Shown here: one piece after another, positions 15,881 through 24,762 of the stretch
Layout of the letters: each line of letters begins with the position of its first letter
Numbering within the stretch: position 1 is the stretch's first letter
NCBI GenBank assembly: GCA_045645985.1
Contig: JAZRJV010000032.1
Span: 35,647 to 99,646 of the forward strand
Origin: RGIG9060 sp045645985
GTDB taxonomy: Bacteria > Spirochaetota > Spirochaetia > Treponematales > Treponemataceae
DNA length: 64,000 bases
Reading direction: 5' to 3'
Notes under the pieces: generated by a model
Databases searched by the model: none
Told to the model about the DNA's origin: nothing
The model's input: only the letters and a program-made list of their open reading frames with translations
Program-made: the position numbers and the translations under genes

Positions 15881-18757
15881 ATGAATAACGATACAATTTA
15901 TGTTTTAGACTCTTACGGATTGATTTACCGTTCTTACTATGCTTTTATTTCTAGACCTTTGGTAAACGAAAAAGGCGAAAATGTTTCTGCTATCTACGGA
16001 TTTTTTTCAAACTTTTTATCTTTGCTTCAAAAAAATGAAGTAAAACACATGGTGGCAGCCTTTGATTCTCGAACGCCAACTTTTAGACACGAAATGTATC
16101 CAGAATACAAAGCAACTCGACAAAAAACTCCCGAAGATTTACACGCACAAGTTCCAATTATTGAAGAAATTCTTACAGCCTTAGGCGTTACAACAATTCG
16201 CCAAGACGGATTTGAAGCCGACGACTTAATTGCAACTGTTGCTCGACAATGTAAAGCCGAAAATCGAGAATGTCGCATTCTTTCAGGTGATAAAGACTTA
16301 ATGCAACTTGTAAACGATTCAACTTTTATGATGAAAACCGATAAAACTGGAAATTGGATTACAATCGATTCTGATGGCGTAATTGAAGAATGGGGTGTTC
16401 CACCAGAAAAAATGCTTGATATGCTCACCTTAGTTGGCGACAAAGCAGACAATGTTCCAGGCGTTACTGGAATTGGAGAAAAAACCGCAAAAAAACTTAT
16501 TGATGAATACGGTTCTTTAGACAAGATTTTAGAAAACGCCGACAAAATTTCTGGTGCAATCGGAAAAAAAATTCAAAACGGAAAAGAAGAAGCAAACTTT
16601 TCAAGAGAATTGATAAAACTTCGGGACGATATTCAACTAAATTCTTCACTTGATTCATATTCATTTGAAGTTCCAGATTTTGTTTCTGCTTCAAGATTGC
16701 TTTATCGCTACGGAGTTCCAGCTATTGCAAAACGATATCTTTCAACTGCAAAAAAATACGGAATTGATATTTCTGACATTCAAATTTTTGATTCATCAAA
16801 TTCTGATGTAGAAAAATCCGACAATTCTTCAAAAACAGAAAACGAAAATTCCGACGAAAAAAAACTTCCATTTTATCCAGAAGAAAACTTGCCAGAAAAT
16901 GTTCAGCTTTCAAAAAATGACGGAAAATATTGTGCAATCACAAACGCAAAAAATTTAGAAGAACTTATCAACAAAATTTTAGCAAAAAAATCTTCTGACG
17001 GAAAAATTTATGTTGCCTTCGACTGCGAAACTGACGGCTTAAACACAATGAGTGCAAAACTTGCAGGATTTTCACTTTGTAATGAAAGCAAAATTTCATA
17101 TTATGTTCCGTTGATTACAGCCGAAAGTGCAAATTCAGAAAATTTATTTGAAGATTCTCCAGCTTATATCAGCAAAAAAGATGCGATTTCTTTGCTAGAA
17201 AAATTATTTTTTAATCCAGATGTTGTTGTAATTATGCACAACGGAAAATTTGATTATCAAGTTTTAATTTCAAATGGATTAAAAGAAAAGCCAACTTGTA
17301 CAATTTACGACACAATGGTTGCATCTTGGCTTTTGCATCCAGACAGAAGTTCATTTTCTTTGGAAAAACTTACAGAAGCAAAACTTTTAATTGAAACAAT
17401 TTCTTTTGATTCAATCGTTCCAAAGGGAAAAAATTTTACAGATGTACCACTTGAAACTGCGGTGAAATATGGTTCAGAAGATGCTGACTTTACTTGGCAA
17501 CTTTGGCAAATTTTTGAAAAAGAACTAAAAGAAAACAATTTATTTTCACTTTTTACAGATTTAGAAATGCCGATTTTACCAATTCTTGCGCAAATGGAAA
17601 TGGAAGGAATCCACATTGAAAAATCTGAACTTGCTGAATATTCAAAAGATTTAACTTCTCAAATTGAAAAACTTCAATCTGAAATTTACGAAATTGTAGG
17701 CCACGAATTTAATATCGCTTCTCCAAAACAACTTCAAGAAGTTCTTTTTAATGAACGAGGTTTAAAAACTGGCAAAAAAACAAAAACTGGATATTCTACA
17801 AACACAGATGTTTTGGAAGAATTGGCAAGTCAAGATCCAGTTCCTGCAAAAATTTTGGAATTTAGAAAACTTAGCAAACTTCTTTCAACTTATGTTGATG
17901 CACTTCCAGCCCTTGCTGACAAAAACGGAAGGATTCACACATCTTTTATACAAACAGGAACTGCAACTGGACGACTTTCTAGCCGAGATCCAAATCTTCA
18001 AAATATTCCAGTTAGAGATGAAAACGGACGAAAAATCCGAAAAGCTTTTGATGCCACACAAGGAAAAGTTTTAATTTCTGCTGATTATTCTCAAATTGAA
18101 CTTGTGATTTTGGCTCATCTTTCAAAAGATAAAAATTTGTGCCAAGCATTTTTAACAGGAAACGATGTTCACAAAGCCACAGCATCTTTGATTTTTGGCG
18201 TTTCTCCAGAAGAAGTAAAACCAGAAATGCGCCGAACTGCAAAAACAATCAATTTTGGTGTAATCTACGGAATGAGTGCCTTCCGACTTGCAGGTGAACT
18301 TGGAATTTCTAGAACAACTGCAAAAAACTTTATCGATTCATATTTTGCAACTTATTCTGGTGTTCAAGAATTTATCAATTCTACGATTGAACAAGCTGAA
18401 AAAGAAGGTTTTGTAGAAACAATTAGCGGAAGACGACGCTACATAAAAGCCATAAATAGCGCCAACAAAACTGAAAAAGCTGCTGCCGAAAGAATTGCAA
18501 TCAACACGCCAATTCAAGGTTCTGCAGCGGACATTGTAAAACAAGCAATGATAAAAGTTGATTCAGAATTAAAGCAAAAATTTCCAGAAGCAAAACTTTT
18601 ACTCCAAGTTCACGATGAATTGATTGCAGAATGTCCCGAAAATCAAGCTGAACAAGTTGCTGAACTTATCAAAACTACAATGGAATCAATTATCACTTTG
18701 GATGTTCCGTTAAAAGCTTCAGTTGAAATTGGAAAACGCTGGGGAGAATTTCATTGA
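15881..18757 (+). CDS. polA: DNA polymerase I
   Basis: A 958-residue family A polymerase for Okazaki fragment maturation and repair. The N-terminal 5'-3' nuclease has DSYGLIYRSYYAF, AFDSRTPTFRHEMYPEYKAT and SGDKDLMQLV. The 3'-5' exonuclease keeps its acidic residues (FDCETDGL, HNGKFDYQ, YGSEDADF), so proofreading is probably active. In the polymerase domain, motif B (RRTAKTINFGVIYGMS) and motif C (QVHDELI) are standard, but motif A reads DYSQIELVIL with Val where most family members have Arg. A Ser/Asn/Lys-rich linker lies near residues 300-335. It follows the coiled-coil gene and overlaps coaE by four bases. Confidence 0.97.
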   Translation: MNNDTIYVLDSYGLIYRSYYAFISRPLVNEKGENVSAIYGFFSNFLSLLQKNEVKHMVAAFDSRTPTFRHEMYPEYKATRQKTPEDLHAQVPIIEEILTALGVTTIRQDGFEADDLIATVARQCKAENRECRILSGDKDLMQLVNDSTFMMKTDKTGNWITIDSDGVIEEWGVPPEKMLDMLTLVGDKADNVPGVTGIGEKTAKKLIDEYGSLDKILENADKISGAIGKKIQNGKEEANFSRELIKLRDDIQLNSSLDSYSFEVPDFVSASRLLYRYGVPAIAKRYLSTAKKYGIDISDIQIFDSSNSDVEKSDNSSKTENENSDEKKLPFYPEENLPENVQLSKNDGKYCAITNAKNLEELINKILAKKSSDGKIYVAFDCETDGLNTMSAKLAGFSLCNESKISYYVPLITAESANSENLFEDSPAYISKKDAISLLEKLFFNPDVVVIMHNGKFDYQVLISNGLKEKPTCTIYDTMVASWLLHPDRSSFSLEKLTEAKLLIETISFDSIVPKGKNFTDVPLETAVKYGSEDADFTWQLWQIFEKELKENNLFSLFTDLEMPILPILAQMEMEGIHIEKSELAEYSKDLTSQIEKLQSEIYEIVGHEFNIASPKQLQEVLFNERGLKTGKKTKTGYSTNTDVLEELASQDPVPAKILEFRKLSKLLSTYVDALPALADKNGRIHTSFIQTGTATGRLSSRDPNLQNIPVRDENGRKIRKAFDATQGKVLISADYSQIELVILAHLSKDKNLCQAFLTGNDVHKATASLIFGVSPEEVKPEMRRTAKTINFGVIYGMSAFRLAGELGISRTTAKNFIDSYFATYSGVQEFINSTIEQAEKEGFVETISGRRRYIKAINSANKTEKAAAERIAINTPIQGSAADIVKQAMIKVDSELKQKFPEAKLLLQVHDELIAECPENQAEQVAELIKTTMESIITLDVPLKASVEIGKRWGEFH

Positions 18758-19356
18758 TAATCGGATTAACTGGTCCAATGGCATCTGGAAAAAATTTAGC
18801 AGCAAAAATTTTAGAAAAATCTGGCTGCGTTTCAGTTGATGCCGACATTCTTGCCCACCAAGCAATAGAAAAAGCAAAAGATAAAATTCTTCTCACTTTT
18901 GAAAAGGAAGCAACTGAAAAAAATATTTCAGTTTTAAATGAAGATGGAAGTATAAATCGCCGAGAACTTGCAAAAATCGTTTTTTCTTCCAAAGAAAATC
19001 TTAAAAAACAAGAATCAATAATTCATCCGATTGTAAATGAAATGATGGAAGATTTTATAAATCAAAATTCTGAAAAAACTGTAATTTTAAACGCCACAGT
19101 TTTGTACAAAACTCCAATTATTAAAAAGTGTGCTGCAATCATTTTTATTTCAAGTCCATGGATTTTAAGATTTTTTAGAGTAAAAAAAAGGGACAAAATG
19201 AAAAATTTGCAAATTTTTAAAAGATTTTTAGCACAATTTAATATCTTTGCTAAATATAAAAATTTAAATGCCGATATTTACAAAGTAAGGAACTTTGGTT
19301 CTGAACAAAAACTTGAGCAAAAATTGCTTTATGTTTTGAAAAAAATCTATTCTTAA
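18754..19356 (+). CDS. coaE: Dephospho-CoA kinase
   Basis: The 200-residue kinase phosphorylates dephospho-CoA at the 3' hydroxyl, the last step of CoA synthesis. It begins MIIGLTGPMASGKN, a P-loop in which Asn follows the invariant Lys instead of the usual Ser or Thr. SVDADILAH near residue 27 and the later lid region fit CoaE. The TTG start overlaps the polA stop (TTGA) and has GGGGAG eight bases upstream, implying translational coupling. The C-terminal half is more diverged and very Lys-rich. Confidence 0.88.
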   Translation: MIIGLTGPMASGKNLAAKILEKSGCVSVDADILAHQAIEKAKDKILLTFEKEATEKNISVLNEDGSINRRELAKIVFSSKENLKKQESIIHPIVNEMMEDFINQNSEKTVILNATVLYKTPIIKKCAAIIFISSPWILRFFRVKKRDKMKNLQIFKRFLAQFNIFAKYKNLNADIYKVRNFGSEQKLEQKLLYVLKKIYS

Positions 19357-19383
19357 CAAAGGATATTTTAATAGAGGCATTTT

Positions 19384-20316
19384 ATGGAACAAAGAAGAAT
19401 TTTATGGATTGTAGCAGCAGTTGGTTTATTTTTATTGGTTGTTGTAGGATTTGCATTGATTTTATATTCTCCTACAAAAAATCAAGATCCAATTATTACT
19501 CAAAATCAATCAACAAATGATATTTGGGCTTCTACACAAAATGCAATTCCGATAGATCCTAATTATCAAGTAACAAATCTTCAAGGAACTCCTTTAGAAA
19601 ATGTTGTAAACGGCAACATTTCATCAACAGATAATTCTCAACAGTTTTCTCCTGTAGCAACAATTCCTTCACAACAAGTTGTTGGTCAAGTGAACAACAC
19701 AGTTACACAAGGAAACAATGTTTTACCAAGTGATTCAATGAATTTAGTTGGACAACAAAAAGTTCAAGATGTAACTGTGATTTCAGAAAACACAAAAGTA
19801 ATTACAAATGGAAACACAACTATTGATTTAACAGGACTTACTGTAAATTCTGCAAGCCAACCTGTAGTTACACAAAACACAACTACAAATTCGCAAACAG
19901 CAAATGTTGTAGCTTCAACTTCTACAAAAGCAAGTTCTTCAACAAGTGCAAAAGCTTCAACAAAAGCTGCAACTACAAGTAAGGCATCTACTACAAAAAC
20001 AACTGCAAAAGCAAGTTCTTCAGCAAAAACTGTTTCTGCAAAAACTGAAGTTCCTGCACCAAAATACTGGATTCAAGCAGGTTCTTACAGTAGCAAGAAA
20101 AATGCTGAAGAAGCACGAAACGCATTGTCCGCTGAAAAAATTGCTTCTGAAATTTTTACTTACACAGATGCAAACGGAACTTTGTTCTATCGCGTAAGAA
20201 TTGGACCTTACACAACAAAAAGCGAAGCTGAATACTGGCAATCAAGAGTTGCTTTAATCGAGAAATTTAGCGGAGCAAAAACTTACATCACAGATTCTTC
20301 TGCAAAAAAACAGTAA
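19384..20316 (+). CDS. SPOR domain membrane protein
   Basis: A 310-residue protein with a short cytoplasmic N-terminus, one membrane segment (residues 6-28, ILWIVAAVGLFLLVVVGFAL), a long Gln/Asn/Thr/Ser-rich periplasmic region, an Ala/Ser/Thr/Lys low-complexity linker (about 175-220) and a C-terminal SPOR domain (about 225-305) with YWIQAGSYSSKKNAEEARN and FYRVRIGPYTTKSEAEYW. SPOR domains bind denuded septal peptidoglycan, so a division-site role like FtsN or DedD is likely. The repetitive linker is poorly constrained. GAGG lies 9 bases before the ATG. Confidence 0.9.
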   Translation: MEQRRILWIVAAVGLFLLVVVGFALILYSPTKNQDPIITQNQSTNDIWASTQNAIPIDPNYQVTNLQGTPLENVVNGNISSTDNSQQFSPVATIPSQQVVGQVNNTVTQGNNVLPSDSMNLVGQQKVQDVTVISENTKVITNGNTTIDLTGLTVNSASQPVVTQNTTTNSQTANVVASTSTKASSSTSAKASTKAATTSKASTTKTTAKASSSAKTVSAKTEVPAPKYWIQAGSYSSKKNAEEARNALSAEKIASEIFTYTDANGTLFYRVRIGPYTTKSEAEYWQSRVALIEKFSGAKTYITDSSAKKQ

Positions 20317-20386
20317 TATAAGTAAAAAATAAAAAAAATTAAATTTTTTTTGAAATTTACATCAAATTTTTCAATTTTGAGACTAT

Positions 20387-20417
20387 AAGGATAGTATATG
20401 AAAAATATGCTATCCTT
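20387..20417 (+). promoter_or_regulatory. Hairpin over the start codon of the next gene
   Basis: AAGGATAGTATA pairs with TATGCTATCCTT (12 pairs with one G-T), with a seven-base loop, and T residues follow. The 5' arm holds the AAGGA ribosome-binding site and the first base of the ATG at 20398. It could end transcription from the SPOR gene or mask translation initiation. TATAAG at 20384-20389 could also be a -10 box. Confidence 0.5.
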
Positions 20418-21837
20418 TTTGTTTTTATGTTTCAGTTTTTTGGTTTGTTCAAATTTTAATCTTTGGGCAAATTCGTCAATTTCAGTTGTTCACAATTACG
20501 AATGTGATAAAGAAAATTCAGAAAATCACGATGTGGAATTTTCTCTAAAAAATCAAAGTTTTTCTGCAAACATTTTTTTACAAGCGTTCCCAAATCCTCA
20601 AATACAAAATTGGGGAATCAAACAAAGCAAAAAAGATTTTTCTTTTCTTGTGGGAAACATCAGTTTTTCTGGAATTAAATCAAGGCTGAATAATCCACTT
20701 TGGCAAAGCGTAAATCCGCTTCGAGTTTTTTCTACGCCAAAACTTTTTAATTCAGCCCAACTTCCCTCTTCGATTTCAACTTCGGAAAATTACAGCATTT
20801 TTGCAAAATACAATCCGATTTTTGAAAATAAACTTTTTGGTTTTATCAAGGGAATCGAAGTTTCTTCCCTTTGGACGCCCAAAGAAGATGGCGGAATTTT
20901 TTTAGGTTCACTGATTTTGCCAATTCAAATTGCAAATTCTAAATTGAATTTATCTTCAAGTTTTGCATCTTCATTTATTGAATTTTCCGATTCTGCTTGG
21001 TACACAAAATCAAAATATTTTGAAAGCCAACGATTAAATAGATTTTTGCAAGAACTAAATTTTTTATCTCGCTGCATTTCGTTTTATTCGGGATTTTGTT
21101 TTTCTTCCGACCCTTTTGAAAACTTCAAATTTTACACAAGAAATGATTTAACTTTCAATTTTGAAATTGGAAAAAATGCAAAGTACGAAACCGAAGCAAG
21201 ATTTTTTTATTCGCAAAATGATTTTATCACTTTAAGTGGAAAAACTTTGAAACAACCTCTCGCCTTCACAATTTTGCCTAAACTCACTTTTAAAACGGGA
21301 ACAAGCAATTTAATTTTCGCCCTTGGCTACGATTATTCACTTGGCTATTCTGACGGAAAAGAAAAAGAAAAAATAATTGACGACAAATATCAATTTGCTT
21401 TCAAACTTGAATTTTTGTATTGGAATTTTACTTCAAAAACTTCTTTTAAGCCACAAGAAATGAATTTTGAATTTTACAATTCTGCGTTTTTCTATTTTCT
21501 TACGAGTGAAAAAATCACAATGTCAAATTCAACTTGGGTAAAAATTTTAACTTCAAAAATAAATGAAGAATTTGAAATTTCTTGCAGTACAAAATTCAAC
21601 GCAAGTTTTTTTACAAAACAAGGATTTATAAAATCTGAAGTTTCATCAAAACTCATTAGCGACTTAAAAAATGATTCTTTGGATTTATCCTGCAAAGCAA
21701 AATTTTCTTGGAGAACTTTATGGATAAGTGCAAATTTTTCTGATATTAAATTTGAATTTTCTGATGAAACAAAAAAAGGCGACTCCAACAAGGGAATCAC
21801 CTTTTCAGTATCTTCTGGATTTACTCTTAATTACTAA
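20398..21837 (+). CDS. Secreted beta-rich protein, possible outer-membrane barrel
   Basis: A 479-residue protein I do not recognise. It has a signal peptide (residues 1-25, ending LWANS). The mature part is rich in aromatic and Ser/Asn residues in alternating patterns (for example FSLKNQSFSANIFLQAF, YETEARFFYSQNDF) with no long hydrophobic helix, and it ends in Tyr. That profile fits an outer-membrane beta-barrel, but no named family can be assigned. Its stop overlaps the convergent nagB stop by a few bases. A hairpin covers its start. Confidence 0.7.
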   Translation: MKNMLSFLFLCFSFLVCSNFNLWANSSISVVHNYECDKENSENHDVEFSLKNQSFSANIFLQAFPNPQIQNWGIKQSKKDFSFLVGNISFSGIKSRLNNPLWQSVNPLRVFSTPKLFNSAQLPSSISTSENYSIFAKYNPIFENKLFGFIKGIEVSSLWTPKEDGGIFLGSLILPIQIANSKLNLSSSFASSFIEFSDSAWYTKSKYFESQRLNRFLQELNFLSRCISFYSGFCFSSDPFENFKFYTRNDLTFNFEIGKNAKYETEARFFYSQNDFITLSGKTLKQPLAFTILPKLTFKTGTSNLIFALGYDYSLGYSDGKEKEKIIDDKYQFAFKLEFLYWNFTSKTSFKPQEMNFEFYNSAFFYFLTSEKITMSNSTWVKILTSKINEEFEISCSTKFNASFFTKQGFIKSEVSSKLISDLKNDSLDLSCKAKFSWRTLWISANFSDIKFEFSDETKKGDSNKGITFSVSSGFTLNY

Positions 21838-22637
21838 AATGAATTGTCCAAGTTTTCGCTTTCAATTTCAAGGAAGTACTTAACAGTTTTCATTTTTAAC
21901 TCGTCAGTAGAAGCTTCGTCACAAACAATTACTGATTTTTTGTGCATCTGTAATGCTGTAACTGTCCACATCTGAGAAACACTGCCTTCAACAGCTTGTT
22001 GTAAGGCTTGTGCTTTGTTGTGCCCCGTAATTAAGATAACAACTTCTTCAGCATCTGTGATAGTTCCAACTCCAACTGTTAAAGCTGTATTTGGAACTTG
22101 AGTAACATCATCATCAAAGAATCTCGAATTTACTTGGATAGTTTCTTGTGTTAAAGTTTTTACTCTTGTACGAGAAACCAATGATGAACCTGGCTCATTA
22201 AAAGCGATATGTCCATCAACTCCTACTCCGCCTAAGAAAAGTTTGATTCCACCGTAAGAAGCGATTGCTTTTTCGTAGGCAGCACATTCAGCATCAAGGT
22301 CAGAAGCCATACCGTTCAAAATATGAACATTATCTTTTTTGATGTTGATTTTGCTAAAAAAGTTATCCCACATAAATCTATGATAACTTTGTGGATGATC
22401 TTCTGGCAAACCAACATATTCATCCATATTGAAAGTTACAACATGCTCAAAAGAAACTTTTCCTTCTTCGTAAAGTTTGATAAGTTCATTGTAAGTTCCC
22501 AACGGAGTGCTTCCTGTAGGAAGTCCTAAAACAAATGGCTTTTTTGCAGTAGGATTAAAATCATTTATTCTTTTAGCGATATGATTTGCAGCCCAAACGC
22601 TACATTTATCATAATCATCTTGAATTATTACTCTCAT
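21834..22637 (-). CDS. nagB: Glucosamine-6-phosphate deaminase
   Basis: The 267-residue enzyme converts glucosamine-6-phosphate to fructose-6-phosphate and ammonia, feeding amino sugars into glycolysis. GLPTGSTPLGTY near residue 39, FNMDEYVGLP near 69 and GGVGVDGHIAFNEPGSS near 135 carry the catalytic Asp, His and Glu. Length is typical. It is the last gene of a minus-strand run tyrS-ABC-uraA-nagB, 35 bases after uraA, with AAGGATGATG before the ATG. No nagA or transport gene for amino sugars lies nearby. Confidence 0.96.
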   Translation of the reverse strand: MRVIIQDDYDKCSVWAANHIAKRINDFNPTAKKPFVLGLPTGSTPLGTYNELIKLYEEGKVSFEHVVTFNMDEYVGLPEDHPQSYHRFMWDNFFSKINIKKDNVHILNGMASDLDAECAAYEKAIASYGGIKLFLGGVGVDGHIAFNEPGSSLVSRTRVKTLTQETIQVNSRFFDDDVTQVPNTALTVGVGTITDAEEVVILITGHNKAQALQQAVEGSVSQMWTVTALQMHKKSVIVCDEASTDELKMKTVKYFLEIESENLDNSF

Positions 22638-22672
22638 ACATCATCCTTTTTTGAAGAATTTATACACTAAGT

Positions 22673-23977
22673 TTAATCTACTTTTTTAGTATTTGGAATA
22701 ATTAAATTAAGAATAATTCCAACTAAAGTTGCAAGTGCTACTCCACCAAGTGAGAAAGTAAAATCCTTTCCGATTGTAAATTGAAGCATTCCGCCACCAA
22801 GTCCAATTACTAAAATTACAGAAGAAATTGTAAGATTGCGTTTATCTGTGTAATCAACACCGCTTTCTACGATTGTTCTAAGTCCACTTGAAGCAATCAA
22901 TCCGTAAAGCAACATTGAAATTCCACCCATAACTGGCCCTGGAATTGTTTGAATAATTGCTCCAAATTTCTGAATGAAAGAAAGAAGAACAGCGATTACT
23001 GCAGCGCCACCAATAACCCAAACGCTGTAAACTTTTGTAATTGCCATAACACCTACATTTTCACCGTAAGTTGTGTTTGGAGGTCCTCCCCAAAGAGCAG
23101 CCCAAGCAGTTGCAACACCATCACCTAAAAGAGTTCTGTGCAAACCTGGATCTTTGTAAAAATCGCGACCAACAACTTTTGAAGTTACCAAAGTATCTCC
23201 AAGATGTTCACAAATTGTTGCCAAAGAAACAATGATAAATGTTAAAATTGGAACTAAAGCAAATTTAGGCAAAAGCCAGAAGTAAGAACCATCAGCATTT
23301 TGTTGTAAGAAAGGAAGTCCAAACCAAGCAGCTTCTTTTACTGCTGTAAAATCAATAAGTTTGTAAGCAGGGAAGAAACATCCCATAATCAATGTGAATA
23401 AATATCCACCAACCAAACCGATAAGGATTGAAATTGTGTTAAAAAATCCTTTGCAGAAAATTGTTGCAATAATCGCAATAGCTAAAGTTACAATAGCAAT
23501 AGAAAAGTAAACTAAAGAATATTCCCCGTTGTTTAACATTGCAGAGTTCATTGCAGTTGGGGCAAGATTCAATCCGATAACAATGATAACAGAACCAATT
23601 ACAACTGGAGGAAGAGCTTTATCAAGCCAGTTTTTTCCAGCAACTCTGATGATTCCTGCAACGATTGCATAGAACAAACCAGCACACATTGCACCACCAA
23701 GTGCATAAGCCATTCCGTACACCTTAGAAATTCCAATCAAAGCAGGAATAAAAGCAAATGAAGAACCTAAGAAAGCAGGAACTTTTGCAGCTGTAATCAA
23801 AATGTAAATTAAAGTACCTGTACCAGCTGTAAAAAGTGCAGTTGAAGGACTAAGTCCTGTTAATAAAGGAACAAGAATTGTTGCTCCAAACATCGCAAAA
23901 ACATGCTGAAAACTCAATGGAATCCAGCGAGCTAAATTCGGCCTATCGTGTGGCCCTAAAATTTCTGTATCTTTCAT
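22673..23977 (-). CDS. uraA: Uracil permease, NCS2 family
   Basis: A 434-residue transporter of about 12-14 membrane segments. The N-terminal FQHVFAMFGATILVPLLTGL is a signature of uracil/xanthine permeases, and the family motif with the substrate-binding Glu regions is visible in ATICEHLGDTLV near residue 243 and GGPPNTTYGENVG near 290. The latter is closer to UraA/PyrP than to xanthine carriers, so uracil is the likely substrate. A TATAAC box lies six bases before the ATG, so it may also have its own promoter. Confidence 0.92.
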   Translation of the reverse strand: MKDTEILGPHDRPNLARWIPLSFQHVFAMFGATILVPLLTGLSPSTALFTAGTGTLIYILITAAKVPAFLGSSFAFIPALIGISKVYGMAYALGGAMCAGLFYAIVAGIIRVAGKNWLDKALPPVVIGSVIIVIGLNLAPTAMNSAMLNNGEYSLVYFSIAIVTLAIAIIATIFCKGFFNTISILIGLVGGYLFTLIMGCFFPAYKLIDFTAVKEAAWFGLPFLQQNADGSYFWLLPKFALVPILTFIIVSLATICEHLGDTLVTSKVVGRDFYKDPGLHRTLLGDGVATAWAALWGGPPNTTYGENVGVMAITKVYSVWVIGGAAVIAVLLSFIQKFGAIIQTIPGPVMGGISMLLYGLIASSGLRTIVESGVDYTDKRNLTISSVILVIGLGGGMLQFTIGKDFTFSLGGVALATLVGIILNLIIPNTKKVD

Positions 23978-24007
23978 AAATCCGTTATAACACTATTATT
24001 ATTTTTT

Positions 24008-24757
24008 TTAAAGTGCTGAATAGGAATTTTCTACAATTTTTCCGTCTAAAATTCTGATAACATGATTTGCAAGATTCATAATTTTGGAATCGTGAGTTGA
24101 AAAGATGAATGTTGTATTCATATCTCTGTTGATTTCTTGCAAAAGAGAAAGAATTTGGTCGCCAGTGTTTGAATCTAAGTTCGCTGTAGGTTCATCGGCT
24201 AAAATCAAAGGCGCTTTTGTAACCAAAGAACGAGCAATCGCAACACGCTGTCTTTGTCCGCCAGAAAGTTCAAAAGGTTTATGGTCTATCCATTTTTCTA
24301 AACCAACTTTTTCTATCAAATACATTATCCAATCTTTTTTTTCGGATTTTGACATTGAGTTTGCAGTTGTTCCGCCTAAATGTAATGGATATTCGATATT
24401 TTCGTACACATTTAAAACAGGCAATAGATTAAAATTCTGAAAGATAAATCCAATATTATTCTTACGGATTCTACAAATTTTTCCATCAGCACTTTTAGAA
24501 AGTTTGCCAGTTTTGACATAATGCTGTTGTTCTTTTTCCGAAAAAACTCTTTTATCATTCATAAAAATCGTCCCGGAATTTGGCATATCTATCAATCCTA
24601 AAATATTTAAAATTGTAGATTTGCCAGAGCCAGAAGGTCCCGCGATAGAAACAAATTCACCTTTTTCAATTACAAGCGAAATTCCTTTTAACGCTTCCAC
24701 TTCTTGCATTCCGAGCTGATATTTTTTGTGTATATTTTGAAGTTCAATCAAAGCCAT
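24008..24757 (-). CDS. ABC transporter ATP-binding protein, LolD/MacB type
   Basis: A 249-residue nucleotide-binding subunit with Walker A GPSGSGKS near residue 40, Q-loop FIFQNFNLLP, signature LSGGQRQRVAIARS, Walker B LILADEPTANLD and switch His in FSTHD. The LPVLNVYENIEYPL segment is typical of the MacB/LolD/FtsE group. It carries an insertion of about 20 residues around position 75-100 (FSEKEQQHYVKTGKLSKSA) before the Q-loop. No permease gene is adjacent; it is wedged between tyrS (five bases) and uraA (30 bases), so its partner must be elsewhere. Confidence 0.9.
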   Translation of the reverse strand: MALIELQNIHKKYQLGMQEVEALKGISLVIEKGEFVSIAGPSGSGKSTILNILGLIDMPNSGTIFMNDKRVFSEKEQQHYVKTGKLSKSADGKICRIRKNNIGFIFQNFNLLPVLNVYENIEYPLHLGGTTANSMSKSEKKDWIMYLIEKVGLEKWIDHKPFELSGGQRQRVAIARSLVTKAPLILADEPTANLDSNTGDQILSLLQEINRDMNTTFIFSTHDSKIMNLANHVIRILDGKIVENSYSAL

Positions 24758-24762
24758 TGGAA

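Noticed and set aside
16027..16545. 172-residue minus-strand frame inside polA
   Set aside because: It overlaps the conserved 5'-3' nuclease domain of PolA and shows no coding signature of its own.
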